Positions 35,450-44,512 of a stretch of 64,000 bases of DNA are shown in pieces. Source of the stretch: JBBIRW01 sp037441565. Its GTDB lineage: Bacteria; Desulfobacterota; JBBIRW01. The DNA lies in NCBI GenBank assembly GCA_037441565.1, contig JBBIRW010000004.1, positions 124,001-188,000 on the forward strand, in the 5' to 3' direction. The notes beneath the pieces were generated by a model. That model searched no databases, was not told where the DNA came from, and saw only the letters and a program-made list of their open reading frames with translations. Every line of letters starts with the position of its first letter. Positions within the stretch are counted from its first letter, which is position 1. The translations under genes and the position numbers were made by a program.

Positions 35450-36817
35450 ATGAAGAGGCTGAAAATCGCCATTACATTTGACAGCAAAAAGAGGTTTGAT
35501 ACAACCGGCATTTACTGTCTCAGGGCATTGAAAAAGAGGCATGATGTTTATCATTATCAGCCCGAAGAGATATCACAGATAGATTCAGAAGGATATGATG
35601 TCTTCATTAATATAGATGACGGACTCAAATACGGATTTCCGGAACATCTAAAACCATCCATATTCTGGGCGATAGATTCACATACAAATTTTAACAGAAT
35701 ACTTGATAGAGCACACAGTTTTACATACGTATTTTCTGCACAAAAGGATGGGGCTGAGAGGTTAAGAAAGAATGGCATAAATGCAAGGTGGTGTCCGCTT
35801 GCCTGCGATCCAGAGATACATAAGAAGTATTTCCTGCCCAAGATCTTTAATATTTCATTTGTTGGGAATTTTGGTAAATATAGATGGTACTCTTTAAAAA
35901 GAAACGATCTTATGAGGGAAAGGAACAGGCTTATTTTCCTCCTGATGAGGAAATATAATCTATTTACTGGAAGATTTTACTTTCATGAGATGGCTCTGGT
36001 ATACAGTCTTTCCAAAATTGTTTTTAACAGGAGTATGAAGAATGATATAAACATGAGGGTTTTTGAAGCTATGAGCTGCGGCAGCCTTCTCATAACGAAC
36101 AGGGTGGGAAACGGACAGGACCTTCTATTCAAACATGGGATCCATTTTGTTGAGTATAAGTCGGACAGGGAGCTGTTCGATTACATTGATTACTATCTTA
36201 AAAACGATTCCGAAAGGGAACAAATTGCCTCCGAGGGAATGAAGCTTGTTCAGAGCAAACATACTTATGAGAAACGAATGGATTACATGCTTTCCTTTCT
36301 TTTTCCATGGAGTGAAGGCAGGTTCGATTTTTCAGGTGTTAAGTTTAGGGGGGATTACTGGGTTTATGAAAAAGAGGCTCTTCTGCAGTTCTGTAAAAAT
36401 ATGGGGAAAGGTGCTGATGTTGGCTGTGGACACAGAAAGATTTCTGAAAAAGCCATTGGAATTGATATAGATAAGAACAGTGCTGCAGATATAATATGCC
36501 CGGGTGATATTCTGCCATTTAGGAATGGAGAGCTCGATTATGTGGTGTCCTGCCACGCCCTGGAACACTTTGATGACACAGGAAGGGTCCTTTCCGAATG
36601 GAAGAGGGTGGTAAGAAGGGGTGGAGTTATCGGTATTGTGGTTCCTGATGATAGAATTATTGATACACTTTCCCTGAATCCTGACCATAAGAAGGCATTT
36701 ACACCTGAGATCATGATAGAGGAGGTAGAAAGAGTAGGTGGTTTGAAAATAGAGGTCCTCCAGGAAATTGTTGATGCATGGAGCTTTGGATGTATATTGA
36801 GAAAAATTTCCGATTAA
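35450..36817 (+). CDS. CgeB-like glycosyltransferase fused to a SAM methyltransferase
   Basis: This is a 455-residue two-domain protein. Residues 1-290 resemble CgeB/Glyco_trans_1_4 proteins: FWAIDSHTNFNRIL, WCPLACDPEIHKK, NISFVGNFGKYR, and NMRVFEAMSCGSLLITNRVGNGQDLLF with the EAMSCG block. Residues about 300-455 are a compact methyltransferase: GADVGCGHRKISEKAIGIDI, DYVVSCHALEHFDDT and RRGGVIGIVVPDD. It likely adds a sugar and methylates it. The last 40 bases overlap the next gene. Confidence 0.82.
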   Translation: MKRLKIAITFDSKKRFDTTGIYCLRALKKRHDVYHYQPEEISQIDSEGYDVFINIDDGLKYGFPEHLKPSIFWAIDSHTNFNRILDRAHSFTYVFSAQKDGAERLRKNGINARWCPLACDPEIHKKYFLPKIFNISFVGNFGKYRWYSLKRNDLMRERNRLIFLLMRKYNLFTGRFYFHEMALVYSLSKIVFNRSMKNDINMRVFEAMSCGSLLITNRVGNGQDLLFKHGIHFVEYKSDRELFDYIDYYLKNDSEREQIASEGMKLVQSKHTYEKRMDYMLSFLFPWSEGRFDFSGVKFRGDYWVYEKEALLQFCKNMGKGADVGCGHRKISEKAIGIDIDKNSAADIICPGDILPFRNGELDYVVSCHALEHFDDTGRVLSEWKRVVRRGGVIGIVVPDDRIIDTLSLNPDHKKAFTPEIMIEEVERVGGLKIEVLQEIVDAWSFGCILRKISD

Positions 36818-37461
36818 GTGATGAAAAAAAGGATTACTACCATTTTGACAGATTTGATATTTTAGAGCATATTCCAGATGGCTTGGAGCGAGTACTTGAT
36901 GTTGGATGTGCATCAGGAAAACTCGGTGAAAATCTTAAGGGATTAAAAGGTATTAAGGAAGTTATAGGTATTGAAATAAATCCTTCTGTTGCTAAGCTGG
37001 CAGAAAGAGTTCTTGATAAAGTATATATTGCCGATATTGAGGAGATAGAATTGTCGGAATATAGAGCATACTTTGACTGCATCATATATGCAGACATCCT
37101 TGAACATTTGAAAAATCCATGGGATATCTTGAATAAACATAGGTTCCTTCTCAAGAATAATGGATTTGTGATTGCGAGCATACCAAATGCTCGATACTAT
37201 AAAGTTATCAGAGATCTTATAAGAGGAAAGTGGGAATACAGAGAAGCAGGGATTCTTGATAAAACACACCTTCGGTTTTTTACACTGAAGGGCATTTACG
37301 ATCTATTTGGATCAACAGGCTATAATATTATAAAAGTTCACAGAAAGTTAGGTAAAGCAGGAATGTTGTTAAAGATTCTGAATGTATTGATGATGGATTA
37401 TTTAAAAGAGTTTATGGTCTATCAGTATATAATAATTGCCAGAGCAGCGATCGCTGAATAA
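36778..37461 (+). CDS. SAM-dependent class I methyltransferase
   Basis: This is a 227-residue protein with motif I VLDVGCASGKLGENLK, then VIGIEINPSVAKLAE, the acidic post-II segment FDCIIYADILEHLKNPWDIL and GFVIASIPNARYY. RGKWEYREAGILDKTHLRFFT is a block common in methyltransferases of polysaccharide loci. It overlaps the preceding fusion gene by 40 bases; an ATG at 36790 is an alternative start. The substrate is unknown. Confidence 0.83.
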   Translation: MELWMYIEKNFRLSDEKKDYYHFDRFDILEHIPDGLERVLDVGCASGKLGENLKGLKGIKEVIGIEINPSVAKLAERVLDKVYIADIEEIELSEYRAYFDCIIYADILEHLKNPWDILNKHRFLLKNNGFVIASIPNARYYKVIRDLIRGKWEYREAGILDKTHLRFFTLKGIYDLFGSTGYNIIKVHRKLGKAGMLLKILNVLMMDYLKEFMVYQYIIIARAAIAE

Positions 37462-37488
37462 TTAAATTTATTAAAAGGAGATGCTTTT

Positions 37489-38553
37489 ATGGAATCCAGA
37501 ATAAAACGAAGATGCGAATCCCACAGATGGGACAGAAGAAAACTTGATGATGTGAGAAAAATTATAGAAAAGTTTTCTCAATCACGCGTTCTTGTTGTTG
37601 GTGATATCATGGCTGATGAGTTTATATGGGGAAAGGTAAACAGGATTTCTCCTGAAGCCCCTGTTCCGGTGGTTAATGTTACAGAGGAGACGTTGAGACT
37701 TGGAGGAGCTGCAAATGTTGTAAATAATATTGTCTCGCTTGGCGGAGAAGTACTTCTTTGTGGCGTTATCGGGAACGATACAGTAGGAAAGAGACTGAAG
37801 AGGGAATTAAAAAAGATTGGGGTCGAGATTGAGGGAATCGTAAAGGAGGATAAAAGACCAACAACTGTAAAGACAAGGATAATTGCTCATGGTCAGCAGA
37901 TTGTAAGGTATGATAGAGAGAAAAGAGCCCCTCTTCTCCCTGAAAGCTATGAGAAGATCAATACATTTATTAAAAAAAGGATAAATGATGTAGATGCTGT
38001 TATCATTTCCGACTATGGAAAAGGCGTTATAACTGAGCCACTTATAAAAGAGATACTTTTTTTAACAAAGAGTAATGGAAAGATAATCTCGGTTGATCCA
38101 AAGATATACAACTTTTACATGTACAAAAATGTAACAGTTATAACACCGAATCATTATGAGGCAGCCAATGCTGCGGGAATGGAGATAAACAGTGAGGAGG
38201 ATCTTGTTAACGCAGGCAAACTGATCATCGAGAAACTTAAATGCAAATCACTTCTTATAACGAGAGGTGAAGAGGGGATGAGCCTTTTTGCAGATGGAAA
38301 GATTGTGCATATTCCTGCTGTAGCGCGTGAGGTCTATGATGTAACAGGGGCAGGCGATACTGTGATAAGCGCTTTCACACTATGTCTTTCCGCCGGGGCT
38401 GATTTTATTGATGGTGCATTTATTTCAAATTTTGCTGCAGGAATTGTAGTTGGAAAGGTTGGAACATCAACCGCGAGCAGGAAGGAGGTGGTAAAATCGA
38501 TCGAAGAGTATTTTTCAAGAAACAGATTCTTTAACTACAGGGTTGAAAAATAG
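37489..38553 (+). CDS. hldA: D-glycero-beta-D-manno-heptose-7-phosphate kinase (HldA / HldE kinase domain)
   Basis: This is a ribokinase-family enzyme of ADP-heptose synthesis that makes heptose 1,7-bisphosphate, the substrate of GmhB. It has 354 residues, with VLVVGDIMADEFIWGKVNRISPEAPVPVV split over the first strands, LGGAANVVNNIVSLGG, VIISDYGKG and the catalytic DVTGAGDTVISAF. The protein stops after the kinase domain; the nucleotidyltransferase half of HldE is absent and no separate hldC is in the window. A strong AAAAGGAGA lies before the ATG. Confidence 0.92.
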   Translation: MESRIKRRCESHRWDRRKLDDVRKIIEKFSQSRVLVVGDIMADEFIWGKVNRISPEAPVPVVNVTEETLRLGGAANVVNNIVSLGGEVLLCGVIGNDTVGKRLKRELKKIGVEIEGIVKEDKRPTTVKTRIIAHGQQIVRYDREKRAPLLPESYEKINTFIKKRINDVDAVIISDYGKGVITEPLIKEILFLTKSNGKIISVDPKIYNFYMYKNVTVITPNHYEAANAAGMEINSEEDLVNAGKLIIEKLKCKSLLITRGEEGMSLFADGKIVHIPAVAREVYDVTGAGDTVISAFTLCLSAGADFIDGAFISNFAAGIVVGKVGTSTASRKEVVKSIEEYFSRNRFFNYRVEK

Positions 38554-38555
38554 AG

Positions 38556-39092
38556 ATGGATGAACAACATCCAGTTAGAAAGGTGAAACTCTTCATGAGT
38601 ATAATATATATTGATGAATTGACCTTTAAAAATGCAATTTTGAATCTTATCGAGCGATACGGACCATTAGACTTTGTGAGTAAAGAGATGCCTTTTATAT
38701 ATACGGACTATTATGAAAAAGAGATGGGTCCGGGACTGAGAAGAAGATTCCTGACATTCAGGAATCTCGTTTATCCCGATGAAATCATCAATTGCAAACT
38801 TTTCACCATGGAGGTTGAAAAAAGGTATCTAAAAGAGGATGGTGGAAGAAGGGTAAATATGGATCCAGGGATTCTTTCCCTTGAGAGACTTATCCTTGCA
38901 AGCAGAAAGAACTTTACTCACAGGGTTTACCTCGGAAAGGGTGTCTATGCTGATCTTACGCTTATTTTCAAAAAGGGATCATTCAGGTCGCTTGAGTGGA
39001 CATATCCGGATTACAGGAGCGAGGAAGTAATAAAAATATTGAACAGGATCCGTGAACTTTATAAATTGCAGCTTCAACAAGAGGGAATATAA
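38556..39092 (+). CDS. DUF4416 family protein
   Basis: This 178-residue protein of unknown function has FMSIIYIDELTFKNAI, DFVSKEMPFIYTDYYEKEMG, NLVYPDEIINCKLFTMEVE, NMDPGILSLERLILASRK and FKKGSFRSLEWTYPDYRS, the DUF4416 blocks. The family is frequent in Desulfobacterota, Nitrospirota and Aquificota, often next to yicC. No signal peptide or membrane helix is seen. It is two bases from both neighbours. Confidence 0.88.
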   Translation: MDEQHPVRKVKLFMSIIYIDELTFKNAILNLIERYGPLDFVSKEMPFIYTDYYEKEMGPGLRRRFLTFRNLVYPDEIINCKLFTMEVEKRYLKEDGGRRVNMDPGILSLERLILASRKNFTHRVYLGKGVYADLTLIFKKGSFRSLEWTYPDYRSEEVIKILNRIRELYKLQLQQEGI

Positions 39093-39094
39093 AC

Positions 39095-39973
39095 ATGATA
39101 AGAAGCATGACGGGATATGGCAGGGGAGAAAGGATTGCGGGCAATATAAAATATATTTCTGAAGCACGATCTTTGAATCATAGATTTCTCGAGGTAAATG
39201 TAAGACTCCCGCAGCCCGTAACTGTATACGAATGGGAAATAAGAAGGCTGACCTCTTCCCTATTTTCAAGAGGAAGGATAGATATAAATGTGAAAATAGA
39301 GGGTGCTATAGGAAGTGAAATTTCACCAGAATTAAATATTTCATTAGTAGAGGAATATATAAGAATAATCAGAGAGTTAAAGGATAGATTTAAACTTACG
39401 GGCGAAATTTCCATTGATAACATCCTCCATTTGAAAGATGTGATAATATTTAAAGAGAGGGAGGGGCGGAAAGAGGAGATGAAAGAGGCACTAATAGGTG
39501 CCGTTTCTGACTCGCTTAATGCCCTCAGAACGATGAGGATTGAAGAAGGAAAGATAATGGAGGCATCGATAAGGCAGTCGATATCCCGCATCAATGGGTA
39601 TCTGGGGGAGATAAGGGAAAGAAGGAAAGAGAGTGTCAGGGCATATGTGGAGTCCATTAAGGAAAGGATGAGAGAGATTCTGCAAGGGATGAGTATCTCC
39701 GAAGAAAGGCTGTATCAGGAGGCAGCACTTCTTGCAGAGAAATATGATATAACAGAGGAGGTTTCAAGGATTACCTCGCATATATCGCAATTTCTCGCTG
39801 CTATTGAATCAGAGGGTGCATCAGGAAGGAAGCTTGATTTCATTTTACAGGAAATATTCAGGGAGACAAATACAATATCAGCAAAGACACAGGATATTTC
39901 AATAATAAGAAGTTCGCTCGAGATAAAAAACGAACTGGAGAAAATAAGGGAACAGGTACAAAATGTCGAATAA
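39095..39973 (+). CDS. yicC: YicC-family endoribonuclease-like protein
   Basis: This 292-residue protein begins IRSMTGYGRGERIAGNIKY, the YicC signature, and has ARSLNHRFLEVNVRLPQP. The C-terminal DUF1732 part has EEVSRITSHISQF and GRKLDFILQEIFRETNTISAKT, with the conserved acidic and His residues. E. coli YicC is a ribonuclease affecting small-RNA decay. The stop overlaps remA by 11 bases. Confidence 0.93.
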   Translation: MIRSMTGYGRGERIAGNIKYISEARSLNHRFLEVNVRLPQPVTVYEWEIRRLTSSLFSRGRIDINVKIEGAIGSEISPELNISLVEEYIRIIRELKDRFKLTGEISIDNILHLKDVIIFKEREGRKEEMKEALIGAVSDSLNALRTMRIEEGKIMEASIRQSISRINGYLGEIRERRKESVRAYVESIKERMREILQGMSISEERLYQEAALLAEKYDITEEVSRITSHISQFLAAIESEGASGRKLDFILQEIFRETNTISAKTQDISIIRSSLEIKNELEKIREQVQNVE

Positions 39974-40277
39974 GAAGAAAAGGGAATCAGGAAGAAAGGG
40001 GATTCTGGACTCCAGACTTCTTAATATTGGATTTGGTAATGTGGTTGTTTCCTCTCGGGTTGTTGCGATTGTTACTCCTGGTTCTGCGCCGATGAAAAGG
40101 CTAAAGGATGAGGCAAAGAAAGGGGGCAAACTTGTGGATGCAACACAGGGGAGGAAGACACGTTCAATTATTGTCACAGACAGCGATCATATTATCCTTT
40201 CCGCAATTCAGGCTGAAACCATTGCTCAGAGATTCTGCGGGATAGAAGAGGAGAGCGAACGTTGGAAGAAGGAATAA
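39963..40277 (+). CDS. RemA/DUF370 family DNA-binding regulator
   Basis: This is a 104-residue protein; the family domain covers residues 17-95 (LLNIGFGNVVVSSRVVAIVTP, APMKRLKDEAKK, LVDATQGRKTRSIIVTDSDH, LSAIQAETIAQRF). In Bacillus, RemA binds DNA as an octameric ring and activates matrix genes. A basic 15-residue N-terminal extension (NKKKRESGRKG) is present. In many anaerobes the gene sits, as here, between yicC and gmk. Its target in this organism is unknown. Confidence 0.9.
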   Translation: MSNKKKRESGRKGILDSRLLNIGFGNVVVSSRVVAIVTPGSAPMKRLKDEAKKGGKLVDATQGRKTRSIIVTDSDHIILSAIQAETIAQRFCGIEEESERWKKE

Positions 40278-40900
40278 CAGGTGGTCCGGGAAAAGGCATA
40301 ATCTTTGTGGTTTCAGCACCATCAGGAACAGGTAAAACCACCCTCTGCCGTGAGATAATAAAAAAGGTAAAGGGGGTAAATCTCTCTATATCCTATACTG
40401 TAAGAGAGCCAAGGGAAGGAGAGGAGGATGGGAAGGATTACTATTTTGTAAGTGAGGAGGAATTTAGAAGGCTTGAGCAGGAGGGGGCATTTATCGAATG
40501 GGCAGTTGTTCATGGAAAGAAGTATGGGACTCCTTTAGCGCCACTTGTCAGTCAGATAAACAGAGGGGAGGATGTCATACTTAATATAGATCCACAGGGT
40601 GCAAGGAAGATCAGGGAAAAGATATCAGATGCAGTATTTATATTTGTTCTTCCACCCTCGATGGAAATACTTATGAAAAGGCTTAAGGATCGGGGAACAA
40701 AAAAGGAGGAAATAGAACTCAGGATGAAAAATGCTGAGGAGGAAATGAGGAACGCCTTATGGTATGATTATATTATAATAAATGATGAGTTAGGGAATGC
40801 GATTGAGATACTGAAATCTATAATAGTAGCAGAGAGGTCAAAAAAAGAAAGGATGATCCATAAAGTAAAGGAAATAATCAGCAGGTCTTTGGGGAGGTAA
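40262..40900 (+). CDS. gmk: Guanylate kinase
   Basis: This enzyme phosphorylates GMP to GDP and has 212 residues. P-loop VSAPSGTGKTTLCREI is followed by LSISYTVREPREGEEDGKDYYFV (GMP-binding) and IEWAVVHGKKYGTP. DPQGARKIREK is the conserved acidic strand. The start is TTG with an AGGAGAG ribosome site, overlapping remA by 16 bases. Its place before rpoZ and rel links GTP supply with (p)ppGpp control. Confidence 0.94.
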   Translation: MEEGITGGPGKGIIFVVSAPSGTGKTTLCREIIKKVKGVNLSISYTVREPREGEEDGKDYYFVSEEEFRRLEQEGAFIEWAVVHGKKYGTPLAPLVSQINRGEDVILNIDPQGARKIREKISDAVFIFVLPPSMEILMKRLKDRGTKKEEIELRMKNAEEEMRNALWYDYIIINDELGNAIEILKSIIVAERSKKERMIHKVKEIISRSLGR

Positions 40901-40903
40901 AAT

Positions 40904-41092
40904 ATGGCAAGGATAACGATAGAGGATTGTGTAAAAAGGGTTCCAAACAGGTTTGAGCTTGTTATAGCTGCTGTTCACAGAACAAAGCAACTTTTGAAGG
41001 GAGCGAAACCCCTGATAGAGAATGTTAATAACAAACATATTGTGATATCACTCAGAGAAATTGCTGCTGGGAAAGTTATAATCGAAAAATAG
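40904..41092 (+). CDS. rpoZ: RNA polymerase omega subunit
   Basis: This is a 62-residue protein: ARITIEDCVKRVPNRFELVIAA, the conserved omega N-terminus, then HRTKQLLKGAKPLIE and HIVISLREIAAGKV. Omega binds beta' and helps form the (p)ppGpp site in many bacteria. It lies four bases after gmk and eleven before rel, the common gmk-rpoZ-spoT order. Confidence 0.93.
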   Translation: MARITIEDCVKRVPNRFELVIAAVHRTKQLLKGAKPLIENVNNKHIVISLREIAAGKVIIEK

Positions 41093-41103
41093 AAATAAAC
41101 ATT

Positions 41104-43245
41104 ATGATACGACTCAATGATATCCTTGAAGAGGTTTCTCTCTACATTCCCGATGGGGATTTGGATCTTATCAAAAAAGCATACATCTTCTCTGCAAGGG
41201 CCCATAAGGGTCAGATAAGGCTTTCAGGAGAGCCCTACCTTTCACATCCCCTTGAGGTTGCCGGTATCCTTGCAAAGTTAAAACTTGATGTTATCACGAT
41301 CTCAGCTGGCCTTCTTCATGACACAATTGAGGATACACTTACGACATATGATGAGCTTCAGAAGTACTTTGGCGAAGAGATCGCAATGCTTGTTGATGGA
41401 GTTACGAAGATTGGCAAGATGAGTTTTCATTCTCGACATGAAGAACAGGCTGAGAATTTCAGAAAGATGATCCTTGCAATGGCCAAGGATATAAGGGTTA
41501 TTCTCATAAAACTTGCTGATAGACTTCACAATATGAGGACGCTTGAGTTTATGGATAAAGAGAAGCAGGAGCTCATTGCACAGGAGACACTCGATATTTA
41601 TGCGCCTCTTGCCCACAGAGTTGGAATATTTTCTATAAAGGGCGAACTTGAAGACCTTTCGCTCAGATTTTTAAAACCCGATGTTTACTATGATCTGGCA
41701 AAGAAAGTGATGGAGAAGAAGAAGGAGAGGGAGAAGTTTATAGAAGAGGCAAAAAAGATAATCTCATTGAAGCTGGAGGAATACGGGATCAAAGCTGAGA
41801 TTACCGGGAGACCCAAGCATTTTTACAGTATATATCAGAAGATGGCGACCCAGAACCTCGATTTTGATCAGGTATATGACCTCCTTGCACTCAGAATCAT
41901 TGTCAATACCGTAAGGGAATGTTATGAGGTTCTTGGTATCATCCACTCCCTATGGAAACCTATTCCTGGGAGGATAAAAGATTATATTGCAATTCCAAAA
42001 GCAAACATGTATCAATCACTTCATACAACTGTGGTTGGCCCTTATGGGAAGAGGCTGGAGATACAGATAAGAACAGAAGATATGCACAGGGTTGCTGAAT
42101 ATGGTATTGCGGCACACTGGAAATATAAGGAGGGAAAAGTTACTGACAGCAGGGACGAGGCGCGTTTCACATGGCTCAGACAATTACTTGAGTGGCAGAG
42201 GGAATTAAAGGATCCCGCTCAGTTCATGGAAACCCTTAAGGTTGACCTGTTTCCTGAAGAGGTTTTTGTTTTCACACCCAAGGGGGATGTGAAGGCATTG
42301 CCGCGTGGATCCACCCCGATTGATTTTGCATATGCAATCCATACAGAGCTCGGTCATCATTGCCAGGGTGCAAAGGTAAATGGAAGGATTGTCCCTCTCA
42401 AATACGAGCTGAAGAGTGGTGATATGGTTGAAATAATAGCATCACCTACTGCAAAACCAAGCAAGGATTGGCTGAAAATTGTTAAAACCTCCCGTGCGAA
42501 AACACGTATAAGGCAGTTTATAAATCAGGAGGAAAGGGAGAGAGGAAGAGAGCTTGGGAAAGGGCTTCTTGAGAAGGAATTGAGAAGATATGGGTCAAGC
42601 ATCTCAAAGTTTCAGAAAGAGGATCTCGACAGGGTGGTTAAGGAATTTTCTTTTAAATCCTTTGATGATCTTATTATATACATTGGTTACGGGAAGATAT
42701 CAGCCCACCAGGTTGCAAAGAGGCTTGTCCCGCCAGAGAAGTTAAAGGAGGTTCTAAAACAAGAGGATTTCATTAAGAAGGGTGGACGTATCCATGCTGC
42801 TGAAGCATGTCCTATAAAAATAAGGGATATAGATGATGTCCTTGTAAGATTTGCAAAATGTTGCAGCCCTCTGCCGGGAGACAGCATTGTCGGGTTTATA
42901 ACTCGAGGAAGAGGTGTTACTGTTCATAATGCTTACTGTTCAAGAGTTCTTGAAAGTGATCCGGAAAGGAGGGTTGAGGTTGAATGGGATGAGAAGCTAA
43001 AGATGATCCGTTCTGTAAAGGTAAAGGTAGTCTGTATGGATAGGCCGGGGTTGCTTGCGGAATTGAGCAAGGCAATAAGTTCACAGAATGTTAATATAAG
43101 AAGCGCCCAGATAAAGACGCTGGAAGATAAAAAGGCAGTAAATTACTTTGAGCTTGATGTTGAGAACCTGCAGCATCTCAATGCTGTTATAAAATCGCTT
43201 GAAAAGATTAAGGAAGTTATACATGTAGAGAGGGTCCTGTCATGA
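41104..43245 (+). CDS. rel: Bifunctional (p)ppGpp synthetase/hydrolase (Rel/SpoT)
   Basis: This is a 713-residue stringent-response enzyme. The HD hydrolase domain is intact: LSHPLEVAGILAKL, then LLHDTIEDT and LADRLHNMRTLE. In the synthetase domain, PGRIKDYIAIPKANMYQSLHT carries the R-x-K-D motif of bifunctional enzymes, not the acidic E-x-D-D of RelA. TGS (VFVFTPKGDVKALPRGST) and a C-terminal ACT domain (DRPGLLAELSKAISSQNVNI) follow. Both activities are expected. Confidence 0.95.
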   Translation: MIRLNDILEEVSLYIPDGDLDLIKKAYIFSARAHKGQIRLSGEPYLSHPLEVAGILAKLKLDVITISAGLLHDTIEDTLTTYDELQKYFGEEIAMLVDGVTKIGKMSFHSRHEEQAENFRKMILAMAKDIRVILIKLADRLHNMRTLEFMDKEKQELIAQETLDIYAPLAHRVGIFSIKGELEDLSLRFLKPDVYYDLAKKVMEKKKEREKFIEEAKKIISLKLEEYGIKAEITGRPKHFYSIYQKMATQNLDFDQVYDLLALRIIVNTVRECYEVLGIIHSLWKPIPGRIKDYIAIPKANMYQSLHTTVVGPYGKRLEIQIRTEDMHRVAEYGIAAHWKYKEGKVTDSRDEARFTWLRQLLEWQRELKDPAQFMETLKVDLFPEEVFVFTPKGDVKALPRGSTPIDFAYAIHTELGHHCQGAKVNGRIVPLKYELKSGDMVEIIASPTAKPSKDWLKIVKTSRAKTRIRQFINQEERERGRELGKGLLEKELRRYGSSISKFQKEDLDRVVKEFSFKSFDDLIIYIGYGKISAHQVAKRLVPPEKLKEVLKQEDFIKKGGRIHAAEACPIKIRDIDDVLVRFAKCCSPLPGDSIVGFITRGRGVTVHNAYCSRVLESDPERRVEVEWDEKLKMIRSVKVKVVCMDRPGLLAELSKAISSQNVNIRSAQIKTLEDKKAVNYFELDVENLQHLNAVIKSLEKIKEVIHVERVLS

Positions 43246-43628
43246 AGAAGAAAGTAGAGACTAAAGGTGCTCCAGGGGCTATTGGTCCCTATTCTCAGGC
43301 TATCAAGATAGGGAATCTTCTCTTTATCTCAGGACAGATCGGGATCGATCCCATTACAGGTGAACTTGTTAAAGGTGGGGTGGAAGAGGAGGTAAAAAGG
43401 ATAATGGAGAATATAAAGGCAATACTCCGTGAGGCATCTGCAACATTTGATAATGTGATAAAAACAACAATATTTTTGAAGGATATAAATGATTTTCCGC
43501 GGGTAAATGAAATTTACGGAAGATACTTTTCTGACAATCCTCCTGCACGCTCAACTATTGGTGTTTCACAGATTCCCAGGGGCGCAAATGTCGAAATAGA
43601 GGCTATCGCCTGGGTGGATGGTGATTAA
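43242..43628 (+). CDS. ridA: RidA (YjgF) enamine/imine deaminase
   Basis: This 128-residue protein clears reactive enamine intermediates. GAIGPYSQAIKIGNLLFISGQIGIDP, split across the first strands, and the signature PARSTIGVSQIPRGANVEIEAIA are both present, including the catalytic Arg. It overlaps rel by four bases. The stop codon overlaps the stop of the convergent rpmB. Confidence 0.94.
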   Translation: MKKKVETKGAPGAIGPYSQAIKIGNLLFISGQIGIDPITGELVKGGVEEEVKRIMENIKAILREASATFDNVIKTTIFLKDINDFPRVNEIYGRYFSDNPPARSTIGVSQIPRGANVEIEAIAWVDGD

Positions 43629-43816
43629 AGGGCCTTTACAATCTTTCCTGCCTTTATACATTTTGTGCAAACCTTCATAAGAACAGTTTTCCCATTGCTT
43701 TTTACCCGTATCCTCTGGAGATTTGGAAGCCACACCCTTTTTGTTCTGTTATTTGCATGGCTTACATTGTAGCCTTTTACAGGACCTTTTCCGCATATCT
43801 CACATACCTTTGCCAT
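43625..43816 (-). CDS. rpmB: 50S ribosomal protein L28
   Basis: This is a 63-residue zinc-type L28: AKVCEICGKGPVKGYNVSHANNRTKRVW over the first half, and KVCTKCIKAGKIVKA at the end. The two CxxC pairs (CEIC, CTKC) mark the zinc-binding form. The ATG at 43816 has GGAGG seven bases upstream, so a TTG two codons earlier is not needed. It is transcribed toward ridA. Confidence 0.95.
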   Translation of the reverse strand: MAKVCEICGKGPVKGYNVSHANNRTKRVWLPNLQRIRVKSNGKTVLMKVCTKCIKAGKIVKAL

Positions 43817-43851
43817 GAGCAACCTCCCTATTTAAAAAGCTTGAAATTTTA

Positions 43852-43880
43852 TTTATACTATCCTTTGATTATTTTTACAA
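43852..43880 (-). promoter_or_regulatory. Candidate promoter for rpmB
   Basis: On the minus strand TTGTAA (43880-43875) and TATAAA (43857-43852) are 17 bases apart, with the rpmB ATG 36 bases downstream of the -10. The -35 is weak (four of six). Confidence 0.4.
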
Positions 43881-43886
43881 GAGGCC

Positions 43887-44489
43887 ATGTCGGGCAGAAG
43901 ATCCTTTATCATCACTATTTTTCTCTCCCTTATGCTTTTAATATATCTGTTTATAGATTTTTTCAGATTTGCCTCTGATATGAAGAGCGAATGGAGATTG
44001 TCTGAAAGGGCTGATATGATAGTTGTTCTTGCTGGTGGTTTGGGAAGGATTGAGGAGGGTATGAGGCTTCTTTCAGCGGGAATTGCTCCATTTCTTGTGA
44101 TATCCGGTGCGGGGAAGGAGGCAGGGTTTAATACTATCTTCCAGAGGAATGATATGGTTGAGAAGATATCAAGCGGACATATTATTATCGAAAAGGAATC
44201 AGGTAGCACTTATCAGAACGCAATCAAGGTTTCTCAGCTAATGCGCTCCTTTGGTGTTAAGAATATTATTCTTATTACTTCAAACTACCATATGAAAAGA
44301 TCCATGTTTATATTCAGGCAGGTTCTCCCGCAAGAAATAGACATAATCCCTTTTGGAATCAGCTCGCCTAATTTCAATGAGAATGCATGGTATGGGGATT
44401 TCAGGAGTTTGAAAATCCTTATAAAAGAATTCATCAAGTACAGACTTCTTCCTATCGAAATACTCCTTATAAGGCTTAAAATTATATAG
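43887..44489 (+). CDS. YdcF/DUF218 family membrane-anchored protein
   Basis: This is a 200-residue protein with an N-terminal membrane helix (FIITIFLSLMLLIYLFIDFF) and a DUF218 domain. Key blocks are ADMIVVLAGGLGRIEEGMRL, FLVISGAG, ESGSTYQNAIKV and IILITSNYHMKRSM. E. coli relatives include YdcF and ElyC, which act on envelope or peptidoglycan precursors, with the domain facing the periplasm. The substrate here is unknown. It is divergent from rpmB. Confidence 0.85.
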   Translation: MSGRRSFIITIFLSLMLLIYLFIDFFRFASDMKSEWRLSERADMIVVLAGGLGRIEEGMRLLSAGIAPFLVISGAGKEAGFNTIFQRNDMVEKISSGHIIIEKESGSTYQNAIKVSQLMRSFGVKNIILITSNYHMKRSMFIFRQVLPQEIDIIPFGISSPNFNENAWYGDFRSLKILIKEFIKYRLLPIEILLIRLKII

Positions 44490-44512
44490 CTGCTTTTAAT
44501 AATGCAGGATGG

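Noticed and set aside
36332..36913. A 193-codon open frame on the - strand
   Set aside because: It lies opposite the methyltransferase domain of the 35450 gene and the start of the next gene, whose motifs are clear.
37489..38553. Bifunctional HldE
   Set aside because: The protein ends after the kinase domain; no nucleotidyltransferase signature follows.
41104..43245. Synthetase-only RelA
   Set aside because: The HD residues and the R-x-K-D motif indicate a bifunctional enzyme.
43757..43978. A short + strand open frame between ridA and the YdcF-like gene
   Set aside because: It overlaps rpmB antisense and the YdcF-like gene in another frame, with no recognisable content.
44490..44512. Terminator between the YdcF-like and HAD genes
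   Set aside because: Only a four-base CTGC/GCAG stem without a T run is present.
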